Counted from the first letter of the stretch, positions 46,038 through 56,194 are shown. The stretch: 64,000 nucleotides of DNA from Clostridioides sp. ES-S-0010-02 (GCA_020641055.1 CP067345.1:3155317-3219316), one strand, 5' to 3'. Numbers and translations: made by a program. The notes: generated by a model not told the origin, from the sequence alone.

Positions 46038-47168
46038 TTAGAAATTTATTTTCTTTCTTCTCATACACACATTTAGTACTAATCCTAGATTGGCTAAAGA
46101 TGTTAATAGTGAACTTCCTCCATAACTTACAAAAGGTAATGTTACTCCTGTTACTGGAATTAACGCAACAGTCATAGCAATATTTTGAATTATCTGGTAA
46201 GCAAACATACCCATAACACCAACTACAATGAGGGTCCCATAAAAATCCTTAGCATCTCTTGCAATTGCTAAAATCCGTAATAAAAATATTGCAAATAAGA
46301 TTATAAGCACTGTCATTCCTATTACACCAAGTTCTTCACCCACAACAGCAAATATAAAGTCACTATCTTGTACTGGTAAGAAATCTTCTTGGTTTTGACT
46401 TCCATTATACAGACCTTTTCCAGTCATACCACCAGAGCCTATTGCTATCAAAGATTGCATAACCTGATAGTTTCCTTTTAAGGTTACATCTTCTGGATTT
46501 AGGAAGGCTTCTATTCTTACTTTTTGATGGTCTGCCATCATTAAATACATCAATGGCATTGATACCAAGAGTATTATTATTCCTCTTTTTATTAGCTTAG
46601 AACTAAGACCTGCTGTAAACAGCATTGCAAATACCATACAACAAAATACAATTCCTGTTCCTAAGTCTGGTTGAGCAAGTAGTAATCCAATGAATGGGAG
46701 AGAATAAACTACAACAGGTATAACCTCTTTTAATGTATTTAATTTATCCTTCTTTGTCTCAAGTATCTTTGCATAACTAAGTATAAATGTTAATTTTACT
46801 ATTTCAGAAGTCTGCAAATCAAGTGGACCTAAGTTAATCCAAGACCTCGCACCGCCTTTTTCAGTACCAATTCCAGGTAATAAAACTACAGCTAATAAAA
46901 CAAGGCTTATTATATAAAGAGCCTTATAGTACCTTCCTAGAAGATTATAATCAAAAAATAGTATTACTATAATCATTCCTATTCCAAGCACAAAAGCTAG
47001 TCCTTGCTTAACTAATTGATTATATGAACCTGTAGAATTAGCATGTGTTGCACTACTAAGTATAACAAGCCCAAAAATAAAGATAGCTAATACTGTAACT
47101 ATAAGTTTCCAGTCTAACTGTTTTATCAACTTAATTGTCGACTTATAATTAATATTGATTTTTTTCAA
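46038..47168 (-). CDS. rodA: SEDS-family peptidoglycan glycosyltransferase RodA
   Basis: A 376-residue polytopic membrane protein (about 10 helices) polymerising glycan in the rod complex. Signature regions are [10 protein letters not shown], the large extracytoplasmic loop with [42 protein letters not shown] and the C-terminal [21 protein letters not shown]. RodA rather than FtsW is inferred from its place in the mre-PBP-min cluster. Translation starts at a TTG (47168). A terminator separates it from minE, so it may have its own promoter. Confidence 0.94.
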   Translation of the reverse strand: MKKININYKSTIKLIKQLDWKLIVTVLAIFIFGLVILSSATHANSTGSYNQLVKQGLAFVLGIGMIIVILFFDYNLLGRYYKALYIISLVLLAVVLLPGIGTEKGGARSWINLGPLDLQTSEIVKLTFILSYAKILETKKDKLNTLKEVIPVVVYSLPFIGLLLAQPDLGTGIVFCCMVFAMLFTAGLSSKLIKRGIIILLVSMPLMYLMMADHQKVRIEAFLNPEDVTLKGNYQVMQSLIAIGSGGMTGKGLYNGSQNQEDFLPVQDSDFIFAVVGEELGVIGMTVLIILFAIFLLRILAIARDAKDFYGTLIVVGVMGMFAYQIIQNIAMTVALIPVTGVTLPFVSYGGSSLLTSLANLGLVLNVCMRRKKINF

Positions 47169-47207
47169 AGAATCACCGTCTTTCTATCTTTAAACATATA
47201 ATTAAAT

Positions 47208-47243
47208 AAAAGGGGCATATACCAATAAGGATATCCCCCTTTT
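47208..47243 (-). terminator. Terminator between minE and rodA
   Basis: An 8-bp stem (AAAAGGGG / CCCCTTTT), one C-C mismatch, then an ATAT/ATAT and CC/GG inner stem; the minus strand ends in TTTTATTTAAT. It begins 10 bases after the minE stop. Confidence 0.85.
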
Positions 47244-47252
47244 AAGCACTAA

Positions 47253-47537
47253 TTACATACATCTATCTTTAATATTCTTTAATGGTATATTAGCAACTAA
47301 TGCAGATACAGGTTTGTCATCATGTTCACCTCTGCATTTAGACATTTTGATTTCAAGGCCATCTTCTTCTATTTCTGCATAGTTGGCTATTACTTTTAAA
47401 ATATCTGTTTTTATCATCTCTAAAAGTTGTGGTGAACAATCTACTCTATCATGAACTAAAACTAGTTTTAACCTCTCTTTAGCAACAGATTTACTAGTTT
47501 TAGCTTCGTTAGAAAAAACTCTAAATAAATCTAACAC
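47253..47537 (-). CDS. minE: Cell division topological specificity factor MinE
   Basis: MinE stimulates the MinD ATPase and gives pole-to-pole patterning of MinCD. The 94-residue protein has an amphipathic N-terminus (LDLFRVF), the MinD-binding segment KERLKLVLVHDRVDCSPQLLEMIKTDI and a C-terminal dimer domain. Translation starts at GTG after GGAGG. The presence of MinE in a spore-forming Firmicute, rather than DivIVA alone, is typical of clostridia. Confidence 0.95.
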   Translation of the reverse strand: MLDLFRVFSNEAKTSKSVAKERLKLVLVHDRVDCSPQLLEMIKTDILKVIANYAEIEEDGLEIKMSKCRGEHDDKPVSALVANIPLKNIKDRCM

Positions 47538-47554
47538 AGATGTATCCTCCTTTG

Positions 47555-48352
47555 CTACTTAGCCATGCTAAACATTTTTTTTAGTCTACCAAAGAATCCA
47601 TCTTCAACTTCAAGTTCAAGTAGAGGAACTTCTTCATTTAGTATCCTTTTTGCGATATTTTTGTATGCTTGACCAGCAAGAGATTTTGAATCAAGTATTG
47701 CTGGTTCACCTTTATTTGTTGATATAATTATACTTTCATCATCAGGAACAAGACCTAATAAATCTATTGCTAGTATCTCTATTATATCTTGTTTGTCCAT
47801 CATGTCTCCACGCTTAACCATATCATTTCTAATTCTATTTATAACTAATCTTATTTCTTTTATTTCATTTGCTTCTAATAGACCTATTATTCTATCTGCA
47901 TCTCTTACTGCTGATATCTCTGGATTTGTAACCACAATAGCTCTATCTGCACCTGCTATTGCATTTTTAAATCCTTGTTCAATACCTGCTGGGCAGTCTA
48001 TTATTACATACTCGAAAGATTCTTTCAATTTTTCACATAGGTCAACCATTTGCTCAACTGATACAGCATTTTTATCCCTAGTTTGTGCTGCTGGTAATAA
48101 ATATAGATTATCAAATCTTTTGTCTTTTATTAGAGCTTGCTTAAGCCTACAAGTTCCTTCAACAACATCTACTATGTCATAAACTATTCGATTTTCAAGA
48201 CCCATTACTACATCTAAATTTCTAAGTCCAATATCTGCATCTACAACTACAGTTTTTTTATTTTCTAGGCTTAGCGCAGTTCCTAAGTTTGCTGCGGTAG
48301 TAGTTTTTCCAACTCCACCTTTACCGGATGTTATAACTATAACTTCGCTCAT
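47555..48352 (-). CDS. minD: Septum site-determining ATPase MinD
   Basis: A 265-residue ParA-type ATPase. It has the deviant Walker A GKGGVGKTTTAANLG, VVVDADIGLRNLDVVMGLENR, the Walker B region YVIIDCPAGIEQGF and a C-terminal amphipathic membrane-targeting helix (GFFGRLKKMFS). It lies between minC and minE. Confidence 0.97.
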   Translation of the reverse strand: MSEVIVITSGKGGVGKTTTAANLGTALSLENKKTVVVDADIGLRNLDVVMGLENRIVYDIVDVVEGTCRLKQALIKDKRFDNLYLLPAAQTRDKNAVSVEQMVDLCEKLKESFEYVIIDCPAGIEQGFKNAIAGADRAIVVTNPEISAVRDADRIIGLLEANEIKEIRLVINRIRNDMVKRGDMMDKQDIIEILAIDLLGLVPDDESIIISTNKGEPAILDSKSLAGQAYKNIAKRILNEEVPLLELEVEDGFFGRLKKMFSMAK

Positions 48353-48375
48353 AATACTACCCCCTATTTTTCTTT

Positions 48376-49059
48376 CTATTTGTCCAACTTTGACAAATAG
48401 CTTTCGATTACAATTCTTCCATTACTCACAAAGGCTATTTCTGGGCTAATTTCTGATTCAATTTCATAATTTTCTTCATCATCTGGAGCTTCTGCAATAT
48501 TATCTGCTATTTGCAATATTTTTGGATTAAGATTTCCAGCAACAACATAGGCAAACTCATTGCCCTCTGAACCTGCATGCACAAAACCTTCTATTTTCCC
48601 CATTACAAAAACATTTCCTCCTGCTACAACCTTAGCGCCAGCATTTATATCTCCCATAACAACTGTATTTGATTTTGAAATGACCTTTGAACCAGGTCTC
48701 ATATCATTTAATATGACTACATCACCTTCAAATTCAATATTTTCGCCAGATCTTAGGGTATTGACATATTTTGTTTGAAAATTATTATTTTCTTCAATTT
48801 TTTGATCTTCAACAAATTCCACATCAAATCTAGAAGTAATTCCTTCTTTTAATTCTAGAATCTCCATGTCAGTTAAATAATCACTGTTAATTTTACTAAT
48901 TTTAGCACCATTAAAAAAACCAACATACGCTTCCAATTTGTTTATTATATTTTCTTGTATTTCTTCAAATGGAGCTTCTCTTTTTATATTTACTATTATC
49001 CCTCTTTTATTACCCTTGAACTCTACTAGTTCTTGACTACAAATTTCTCTTAAAGACAT
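48376..49059 (-). CDS. minC: Septum site-determining protein MinC
   Basis: MinC blocks FtsZ assembly away from midcell. The 227-residue protein has an N-terminal FtsZ-interacting domain (about 1-100) and a C-terminal beta-helix with the repeats VRSG/NTLRSGENIEFEGDVVILNDMRPGSKVISKSNTVVMGDINAGAKVVAGGNVFVMGKIEGFVHAG (given in parts, about 105-170), which dimerises and binds MinD. The N-terminal domain is less conserved. It is 99 bases downstream of the PBP gene. Confidence 0.94.
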   Translation of the reverse strand: MSLREICSQELVEFKGNKRGIIVNIKREAPFEEIQENIINKLEAYVGFFNGAKISKINSDYLTDMEILELKEGITSRFDVEFVEDQKIEENNNFQTKYVNTLRSGENIEFEGDVVILNDMRPGSKVISKSNTVVMGDINAGAKVVAGGNVFVMGKIEGFVHAGSEGNEFAYVVAGNLNPKILQIADNIAEAPDDEENYEIESEISPEIAFVSNGRIVIESYLSKLDK

Positions 49060-49157
49060 AACAACCTCCAGAGTGATATATCATTTATATTCTTCAAATG
49101 CGCTTTAAACCCTTTTATTTTTTCTACATAAAGCTAAAGTTTATAAATGGATTTAAC

Positions 49158-52136
49158 TTATCTATTGATTTGTGACTCGAAATTTATATTTTCGTCAGAA
49201 GAATTATTAACATCATCCGTCTTGTTGTCTTTTTTACCATTAGTTGGCTCTAATCCCATATATGTTCCAATAACTTCTCTAGTTGGTAAAAGTGAGAATA
49301 CACTTGAATCACCTTGAGGAATTACACATACAACAGCTATTTCTGGGTCATCTGCTGGTGCAAATGCAACAGTCCATGTAAAAGAACCATAATCTGCTTT
49401 AAACTTATCTATTTGGTCATCTGTTATTTTTGGATTTAATTCTTTTATAGCTTTTCTTAAATATGAAGAATTCACTTTATCAGTATCCTCTAATTTAACT
49501 TTTACTCCATCTTCTAATTCTTCTTCTAATTTCTTTCTTTCTTCGTCTTTTAAATCTTTATTTTCTAGTTTTTTCTTTATTTCTTTTTCTTTAGCTAATG
49601 AAAGTTCTTTTTCTTTTTCTGCCTTCATCTTATCAGCCATTTTAATTGCATCATTTAGATTAACATTATAAGATGACATATGACTCTTTAAATATTCATA
49701 TTCATTATCTGTAGGTATTTTACCACTTTTCTCAGCTGTACCAGTCTTTGCTGCTACATCTATTGGGAAATCAGCAAAAGCACTTTTTGCTGTACCTTGT
49801 CTAGCAACCAATTTCATACCTTTTGTTAGTTCCTTTAGATTGTCTGGATTTTTGAAAGGTATTTTTTCCACTTTCTTTTGGTCATTAATTTTTACTGATG
49901 AATAATCACTTGAAACAGCTCTATCAACTACAGATAATTCTACTAAATTACCTCCATTTGCTATAGCAGCTACGTATCTTGATATTTGAGCTGGTGTATA
50001 GGCATTTTCACCTTGCCCTATAGCTAAGTTGAATGTATCAGCAGTACTCCATTTTGCAAAGTTAAAGTAACTAAATACCGCCATATCCGCTACATCTTCC
50101 ACTCTATTTTCTTTAACATCCAATTTTTTCAATCTATTCATCGTTTCTACTCTACCAGGAGTTTTCTTTTCAGCTGCCCAACTTACAATTTCATCAATTC
50201 TTTTTTCGTATTCTTTAGGATTTTTATCTCTAGTTATATCAACAAAGTCATTGGCCATTTCTCTATCTAAAGCTGATTTTAACAATGCTTGTGTTGATTT
50301 TAATTTATCCTCTGTGCTAGGCACCTTACCTGCTCTTTCTTCTACTTCGTCTTCAAGCCCAGTATTTTCATCTAATCCAAATAGTTTTGCATACTCAAGT
50401 ATCTTATTTGCATTCATATCTATACCAATACTTTTTCCATCTGGCCATGTCTTACCTGTACCAATAGTTGCCATATATATGTTACAAGACTCTTGTATAG
50501 CTTTATATAAATTTGTCATACCATGATTTCCTCTACCATGGTTCCACACATAGTCCCCAAATGATTTTTTCCCTAGCATAATAACTCCAGGGTCATTTAT
50601 AGTGAAATTTGGATTTAGACCATTTTCTAAAGCTGCCATTGAGGTTACCATCTTAAATGAAGAACCTGGCTGGAATTCCCCTTGTGTAACTAAGTTTAAT
50701 AGTGGACTTCCTGCTAGTAAGTCATTTGGATTCTTTGGTTGTAGTGCTTTATAGTCTTCTGTAGAAATACCCTTTGCAAATTTATTTGGGTCATAGTCAG
50801 GATAACTTGATGAAGCTAAAACCTCTCCATTTTTAACATCAATAGCTATAAGAGCTGCTGATTGTGCCTTTCCTGCATATGCACTAATTGGCTTATCCCC
50901 AAACTTACTTTTAAAAGTACCTCCTTTTGAAGCAACTTCTATTATCTGTTTTAATGCATTATCTGAAACTTCTTGTAAATCTTTATCTAATGTAAGGTAT
51001 ACAGTATCTCCTGATTTAGGTTTTTTTGATTCAATTTCTTTACTGATTCTACCCAATGCATCAACTTTAACCATTTTATAACCATCAGTTCCTCTTAGCT
51101 TGCTTTCATTACTTTTTTCTACTCCTGCAAGACCTACCATATCTCCTGTTTTATATCCTTTTTGTAGATATGATTCTATTTGAGTTGATGGCATTTTTCC
51201 TACATATCCTAACATATGTGAAGCTAAAGTTCCATTAGGATAATATCTCACTGGTTCAACTGCTACTGAAACACCAACAAGGTCCATAGCACTTTCCTCA
51301 ATCTGTGCAATGGTAGTTTCTCCTACATCTTTTGCAATTGTTACTGGATTATATTGAGAATATCCTTTTGATTTTATTAAATCTCTTACAACCATTATTT
51401 TTCTTGCATCTTCATTACTTAAACTTTTATCAATCTTAAATGCATCGCTATTTCTTACTTTTTCAAACGCTTTTTCAGCACTCAAATTAGTCTCTTTTAT
51501 TTTATAACTGGCCAACCAATCTCTCTTATCTCTCTCTGCTGTAAACATCCATTTACTAACTAAAATAGGAGGATAGTATCCATTTTCATTTAGTTTTGCT
51601 TGTAATTTTGTTGCATCTAACCTTTTATCTTCTTGAGACAAGATTCCTGCTGATATAAGTTTATCTACCAAGTAATAAAAACTCTCTTTAGCATTATAAT
51701 CACTTGGTATTCCATTTTCTGATTTATATTCTCTAATCTCTCTGTCATATGTATAATAGTACTTTCCATTTTCTACATATATAGGAAATTCATCTACATA
51801 TTCTTCACCATTTTTCTCAAGTAAATTTATAAGCTTCAATGATATTTCATTTGCTCTTGAACGCTTATTAGCATCTTTTTTATTAATATCGTTACCTGAA
51901 ACTTGAACAGTAAATAAATTTTTATTTCCTGCTAGCAATCTTCCATATCTATCTTTTATTTCTCCCCTTGGAGCCTCTATTGCCAATTTTTTATATGTTT
52001 TATTTTCAGCTAACTCATTGTAGTATTCATATTTAAATGTAGTCATGTAGACTATTTTTACTAAAATAGCTAAAAATATCACGCTTATGACTATTTTCAT
52101 TATTTTAAATCTATCAACTTGTTTATTTTCTTCCAT
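49158..52136 (-). CDS. Class B penicillin-binding protein 2 (transpeptidase of the rod complex)
   Basis: A large 992-residue transpeptidase that crosslinks peptidoglycan with RodA. It has one N-terminal transmembrane helix (about 11-30), a pedestal domain, and the active-site motifs Ser492-x-x-Lys495 (PGSSFKM), Ser550-Cys-Asn552 and Lys797-Thr-Gly799 (AAKTGTAEKSG). Spacing is unusual: 245 residues between SxN and KTG, and 120 between KTG and TWTVAFAP, where other PBP2 proteins have far fewer. The second insert is a lysine/glutamate-rich helix (KMKAEKEKELSLAKEKE). It lies between mreD and minC. Confidence 0.95.
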   Translation of the reverse strand: MEENKQVDRFKIMKIVISVIFLAILVKIVYMTTFKYEYYNELAENKTYKKLAIEAPRGEIKDRYGRLLAGNKNLFTVQVSGNDINKKDANKRSRANEISLKLINLLEKNGEEYVDEFPIYVENGKYYYTYDREIREYKSENGIPSDYNAKESFYYLVDKLISAGILSQEDKRLDATKLQAKLNENGYYPPILVSKWMFTAERDKRDWLASYKIKETNLSAEKAFEKVRNSDAFKIDKSLSNEDARKIMVVRDLIKSKGYSQYNPVTIAKDVGETTIAQIEESAMDLVGVSVAVEPVRYYPNGTLASHMLGYVGKMPSTQIESYLQKGYKTGDMVGLAGVEKSNESKLRGTDGYKMVKVDALGRISKEIESKKPKSGDTVYLTLDKDLQEVSDNALKQIIEVASKGGTFKSKFGDKPISAYAGKAQSAALIAIDVKNGEVLASSSYPDYDPNKFAKGISTEDYKALQPKNPNDLLAGSPLLNLVTQGEFQPGSSFKMVTSMAALENGLNPNFTINDPGVIMLGKKSFGDYVWNHGRGNHGMTNLYKAIQESCNIYMATIGTGKTWPDGKSIGIDMNANKILEYAKLFGLDENTGLEDEVEERAGKVPSTEDKLKSTQALLKSALDREMANDFVDITRDKNPKEYEKRIDEIVSWAAEKKTPGRVETMNRLKKLDVKENRVEDVADMAVFSYFNFAKWSTADTFNLAIGQGENAYTPAQISRYVAAIANGGNLVELSVVDRAVSSDYSSVKINDQKKVEKIPFKNPDNLKELTKGMKLVARQGTAKSAFADFPIDVAAKTGTAEKSGKIPTDNEYEYLKSHMSSYNVNLNDAIKMADKMKAEKEKELSLAKEKEIKKKLENKDLKDEERKKLEEELEDGVKVKLEDTDKVNSSYLRKAIKELNPKITDDQIDKFKADYGSFTWTVAFAPADDPEIAVVCVIPQGDSSVFSLLPTREVIGTYMGLEPTNGKKDNKTDDVNNSSDENINFESQINR

Positions 52137-52147
52137 GAAATCACCAA

Positions 52148-52636
52148 CTAATCTTCTTTAAGTTTTAAAACTGCTCTTTTAGACAAGCGATATATTATTA
52201 AACCAATTAAACTATTCACTATTGGTGCTACTAGTAGACCCTTTACTAAAAGTGTTGATATGCTATAGCTTTGATAGATTATACTAGATGTACCTATATT
52301 GACAATTGAATCAATTAAACTTCCTATTAAAACCAAAACGAAAGTAATAATATAGCTACCTTTATATAGTTGATCCCTCATGTGTCCAATCGCATATGCA
52401 ATAACAAACAAAACTAATGCATTTACACCAAGAATTCCACCAATGGTTATGTCCTTAATAAGCCCTATTATGGCTGCTATAATCCCACCTTCTAATTCAT
52501 CCAAATAAAGAGAAATTATAGTTACATATATAAGAACTAAGTTAAAGCTTATTCCAAAAATATTTATATAATTTGTTATACTATTTTCTAGAGTCATAAC
52601 CACAATACCCAATAGACAAAGTAAAACTTTTTTCAT
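52148..52636 (-). CDS. mreD: Rod shape-determining membrane protein MreD
   Basis: A 162-residue, five- to six-helix membrane protein linking MreC to the rod complex; little motif conservation, but GGIIAAIIGLIKDITIGGILGVNALVLFVIAYAIGH (in parts) is typical. Identification is secured by its position between mreC and PBP2. Confidence 0.92.
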   Translation of the reverse strand: MKKVLLCLLGIVVMTLENSITNYINIFGISFNLVLIYVTIISLYLDELEGGIIAAIIGLIKDITIGGILGVNALVLFVIAYAIGHMRDQLYKGSYIITFVLVLIGSLIDSIVNIGTSSIIYQSYSISTLLVKGLLVAPIVNSLIGLIIYRLSKRAVLKLKED

Positions 52637-52651
52637 TGTTTTTTATCCCCT

Positions 52652-53545
52652 TTATCCTATATTTCTTGGTTCTATGACTACAACGTCATCTATATTCTTA
52701 AAATCAACATAAGGTTTTACAACTACATATTTTAGTGATTTATCTTTATCATCAATTACCTTTTCAACCTCACCAATTGGTATGCCTTCTGGGAAAAATC
52801 CAAGACCAGATGTTGTTATTATATCTCCTTGAATTACATTATATGATGAGTCAAACATATAACCTTGTAAATAACCTTTACTATTATAACTATCCTTATT
52901 GTCTAAAGTAGTATTTTGAGTAATTGCTCCTTTAGCACTAGCATTTTTTGCTAATTTAAAACTTACAGATGATTTAGAATCTAATAGTGAAATTGCCTTA
53001 CTATAATCGTTGGAAACTTCATAAACTATACCAACTAGACCACTGCCATTCATAACTATACTTTCTTTTTTTACACCTGAATTTTTTCCCGCACCTATTA
53101 TAAAACTCTCATACCAGTTTCCATCATTTTTACCTACAACACTTGTAGAAATACTCGTTGCTTTATATTTTTCTTCTACAAAGCTAAGTGTCTTCTTTAA
53201 TTCTTCTAATGATTCTGTCTTGTCTAATTTGGTATTTAAAGCTATAACATCTTTTTTAAGCTTTTCATTTTCTGATTCTAATTTTTTTACCTTTTCAGAG
53301 TTATCTCTATAATTTAAGATATCTTTAAAACCATTTTTTATAAATGAAAATCCATCATTTATTCCTTTTCCTACACTTGTAATAGCATCTGATGCTACAC
53401 CTAAGTTTACTGGGCTTCCACTTGAAAACTTACCAATTGATATACCCACAATTCCAATTAAAGTGATAGCAACTACGCCCGTTGCTATCACTTTAACATT
53501 AATCCTTTTTTTCTCATTTTTATTCTTGTCAAATCTCAAGGCCAT
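52652..53545 (-). CDS. mreC: Rod shape-determining protein MreC
   Basis: MreC is a bitopic membrane protein that activates the PBP2-RodA pair. The protein has a basic N-terminus, one transmembrane helix (about 18-38), a coiled coil (RDNSEKVKKLESENEKLKKDVIALNTKLDKTESLEEL in parts) and the beta-barrel domain with GLVGIVYEVSNDYSKAISLLDSKSSV and TSGLGFFPEGIPIGEV. Start choice is uncertain: TTG, GTG and ATG codons are adjacent and the Shine-Dalgarno is weak; the ATG at 53545 is used. It lies nine bases after mreB. Confidence 0.94.
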   Translation of the reverse strand: MALRFDKNKNEKKRINVKVIATGVVAITLIGIVGISIGKFSSGSPVNLGVASDAITSVGKGINDGFSFIKNGFKDILNYRDNSEKVKKLESENEKLKKDVIALNTKLDKTESLEELKKTLSFVEEKYKATSISTSVVGKNDGNWYESFIIGAGKNSGVKKESIVMNGSGLVGIVYEVSNDYSKAISLLDSKSSVSFKLAKNASAKGAITQNTTLDNKDSYNSKGYLQGYMFDSSYNVIQGDIITTSGLGFFPEGIPIGEVEKVIDDKDKSLKYVVVKPYVDFKNIDDVVVIEPRNIG

Positions 53546-53554
53546 CACCAACTT

Positions 53555-54616
53555 CTAATTTTTAGCATTCATCATTAATACTTTTTCAAAAATTTCTTGG
53601 TCTTCAACAGACTTTCCTGTTCCAAGTGCAACACAATCAAGAGGAGCTTCTGCTATTTGAACAGACATTCCTGTTTCTTGTGTAATAAGTTTATCAAGAC
53701 CTCTAAGTAAAGCTCCTCCTCCTGTTAGCATTATTCCGTTTTCCATTATGTCTGATGCTAATTCTGGTGGAGTCTTTTCTAATGTAGATTTTATAGCATC
53801 TACTATTGAACTCACAGGCTCTTTTAATGCTTCTCTAACTTCTGTAGAACATATTTCTATTGTTTTAGGTAACCCTGATATTAAATCTCTACCTCTTATT
53901 TGCATATTTATTTCTTCATCATCTTTAAATGTAGAACCTATGCTAATTTTAACATTTTCAGCAGTTCTTTCACCTATCATAAGATTATATTCTTTTTTTA
54001 CATAGGCAACTATAGACTCGTCAAATTCGTCTCCACCAATTCTTATAGATTTAGCAGTAACAATTCCTCCTAGAGATATTACAGCTATTTCTGAAGTACC
54101 TCCACCGATATCAACTACCATATTACCTTCTGGCTCTTCAACCTTTAATCCAGCTCCTATAGCCGCTGCCATTGGTTCCTCTATAAGAAATGCATCTTTA
54201 GCACCAGCTTGTCTTGCAGCCTCTTCTATAGCTCTCTTTTCAACTTCTGTAACTCCAAAAGGAACACATATAGCTATTCTTGGACTTACAACACCTTTTT
54301 TATCAGCTGCTTTTTGTATAAAGTAACTAATCATTGATTGAGTTATATCAAAGTCAGCTATTACTCCATCTTTCATTGGTCTTATAGCTACTATATTTCC
54401 TGGTGTTCTACCTATCATTTTTTTAGCTTCTTCACCTACTGCTAAAACTTCTTTACTGTCATCTCTTATTGCAACAACTGAGGGTTCTCTAACAACAATA
54501 CCTTGTCCTTTTATGTAAACTAATGTATTTGCAGTCCCTAAATCTATTCCCATATCCTTTGTCATCTTGTTAAAACTAAAAAAACCTCTTTTTTCTTTCT
54601 TTTTTTCCTTAGCCAT
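53555..54616 (-). CDS. mreB: Rod shape-determining actin MreB
   Basis: A 353-residue bacterial actin. It shows the phosphate-1 motif [51 protein letters not shown], phosphate-2 [20 protein letters not shown] and the adenosine motif [16 protein letters not shown] basic N-terminus ([13 protein letters not shown]) and a C-terminal extension are present. GGAAGGAG precedes the ATG. Confidence 0.97.
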   Translation of the reverse strand: MAKEKKKEKRGFFSFNKMTKDMGIDLGTANTLVYIKGQGIVVREPSVVAIRDDSKEVLAVGEEAKKMIGRTPGNIVAIRPMKDGVIADFDITQSMISYFIQKAADKKGVVSPRIAICVPFGVTEVEKRAIEEAARQAGAKDAFLIEEPMAAAIGAGLKVEEPEGNMVVDIGGGTSEIAVISLGGIVTAKSIRIGGDEFDESIVAYVKKEYNLMIGERTAENVKISIGSTFKDDEEINMQIRGRDLISGLPKTIEICSTEVREALKEPVSSIVDAIKSTLEKTPPELASDIMENGIMLTGGGALLRGLDKLITQETGMSVQIAEAPLDCVALGTGKSVEDQEIFEKVLMMNAKN

Positions 54617-54686
54617 GATTTTACTCCTTCCTACTAATTAAGAATCATGTTTAAAACATTCTCCTACTATTTTATCACATATAAAG

Positions 54687-55394
54687 TCAAATTATCATAT
54701 TTTCTTTAAAGCTAAAGTATAATCCATCTCCAATTATTATATGGTCAATTATTTCAATCCCAATTATTTCTCCACATTTAATAAGTCTTGATGTAATATT
54801 TTTATCTTCCTTTGATGGTTCTACACTTCCTGAGGGGTGATTATGCATCACTATTATTTTACTTGCACTTCTCTTTATAGCTTCTTTAAAAACTTCTCTA
54901 GGATGGACTAATGATGAGTTTAAAGTCCCTACAGATATATCTACATCAGATATTATCTCATTTTTTGTATTTAAAAGAACTGCCTTAAAAACCTCTTTTT
55001 TCAAATACCTCAGACTATTCATATAATATTTATGTATATCCCAAGGATTTTTTATTTTATACTTCATAGGTTTAAAACTAGCTACTCTAAAGCCTAGTTC
55101 TAAAGCTGCTTTAATTTGGGCTGATTTTGACAATCCAATTCCATCTATATTACACAGCTCCTCTATTGTCATTTCCTCTAAATGTCTAATACCCTGAATA
55201 TCTTTATTTATTATATAGTTGGCTAACTCGATTGCATTTTTATGTTTGTTACCAGTTCTTAAAAGTATAGCCAACAATTCAGCATTTGATAAGCTTTCTA
55301 CTCCTTCAGCAAGCATCTTTTCTCTGGGTCTTTCCTCTAGTGCCATTTCTTTTACCTTAATGGTTGAATTAAATGACTTTTTCAGATAAATCAC
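54687..55394 (-). CDS. radC: RadC family JAB-domain protein
   Basis: A 235-residue protein with a helix-hairpin-helix-like N-terminal part (LSNAELLAILLRTGNKHKNAIELA, then EELCNIDGIGLSKSAQIKAALELG) and an MPN/JAB metalloprotease-like domain with the HNHPSGSVEPSKEDKNIT motif. The old name as a repair protein is not supported by later work; the biochemical activity is unclear. GTG start overlaps the maf stop by four bases (GTGA). Confidence 0.92.
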   Translation of the reverse strand: MIYLKKSFNSTIKVKEMALEERPREKMLAEGVESLSNAELLAILLRTGNKHKNAIELANYIINKDIQGIRHLEEMTIEELCNIDGIGLSKSAQIKAALELGFRVASFKPMKYKIKNPWDIHKYYMNSLRYLKKEVFKAVLLNTKNEIISDVDISVGTLNSSLVHPREVFKEAIKRSASKIIVMHNHPSGSVEPSKEDKNITSRLIKCGEIIGIEIIDHIIIGDGLYFSFKENMII

Positions 55395-55975
55395 ACTCCA
55401 TAAAAAAGATTTATATTAAAATGTTCCTTTAACAAGTCACCTAACTTTGAAATTGGAAGTCCAACTATATTAAAATAATCGCCTCTAATCTCTTCAACTA
55501 GCAAAGCTCCATATCCTTGTATTCCATAAGCTCCTGCTTTGTCAAATGACTCTTTAGTTTTCAGATAATCCTCAATATCTTTTTCTGATAACGTTTTAAA
55601 TTTTACATTGCTGATTACATAGTCAATTATTTTTTTATCTTTGCACAAGTTTATTAAGCTAATACCTGTTATGACTTGATGCTCTCTTCCAGATAGTCTA
55701 CTTAGCATGTCTCTTGCACAAGACTCATCTTTAGGCTTTCCTAAAATAGCATTATCTAAAACAACAACAGTATCAGCTCCAATAACAACATCTTTCTTAT
55801 GTTTAGATGCTACAAACATACTTTTTTCAAAAGCTAATCTCATAACTAAATGTTTTGGTGCTTCACCTTCCAATATAATCTCATCAATTTCACTTTTAAT
55901 TATATCAAATCTTACATTTGTATTCTCTAGAATTTCTTTCCTTCTTGGAGAGGCTGATGCCAAGATTATATTCAT
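55391..55975 (-). CDS. maf: Maf family nucleotide pyrophosphatase
   Basis: A 194-residue Maf/YhdE pyrophosphatase that hydrolyses non-canonical or UTP/dTTP nucleotides. It starts MNIILASASPRRKEIL with the SxSPRR motif, and has VVIGADTVVVLDNAILGKPKD, MLSRLSGREHQVITGI and the KAGAYGIQG region. It is the first gene of the maf-radC-mre cluster. A plausible promoter is 40 bases upstream. Confidence 0.95.
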   Translation of the reverse strand: MNIILASASPRRKEILENTNVRFDIIKSEIDEIILEGEAPKHLVMRLAFEKSMFVASKHKKDVVIGADTVVVLDNAILGKPKDESCARDMLSRLSGREHQVITGISLINLCKDKKIIDYVISNVKFKTLSEKDIEDYLKTKESFDKAGAYGIQGYGALLVEEIRGDYFNIVGLPISKLGDLLKEHFNINLFYGV

Positions 55976-56011
55976 TTATTCACCTCATTTGTACGTAATT
56001 TGTACCTATTT

Positions 56012-56040
56012 AGTCTATCACTATATTGTAAAAAATTCAA
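56012..56040 (-). promoter_or_regulatory. Possible promoter of the maf-radC-mre cluster
   Basis: On the minus strand TTGAAT (56035-56040), 17 bases, then TAGACT (56012-56017); four matches of six in each hexamer. The only candidate in the gap downstream of the Rnf terminators. Confidence 0.45.
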
Positions 56041-56110
56041 CAGAAATGTCGAACCTTTTTTGTTACACTATTGTTATATTTATTACCAATAAAATAAATA
56101 TACATAAAAT

Positions 56111-56138
56111 AGAGGTATGGAAATTATTCCATACCTCT
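56111..56138 (-). terminator. Distal of two tandem terminators of the rnf operon
   Basis: A perfect 12-bp stem (AGAGGTATGGAA and complement) with an ATTA loop, followed on the minus strand by ATTTTATG. It is nearly identical in sequence to the hairpin at 56157-56180. Confidence 0.85.
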
Positions 56139-56156
56139 GTTTTATGTACTCATTAG

Positions 56157-56180
56157 AGATATGGAAATTATTCCATATCT
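56157..56180 (-). terminator. Proximal of two tandem terminators of the rnf operon
   Basis: A 10-bp stem (AGATATGGAA and complement) with the same ATTA loop, 15 bases after the rnfB stop. Confidence 0.75.
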
Positions 56181-56194
56181 TTATTTTGTCCATA

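Noticed and set aside
55707-56156. A 149-codon plus-strand frame across maf and the rnf terminators
   Set aside because: Shadow of maf that runs through two terminator hairpins; no start signals.
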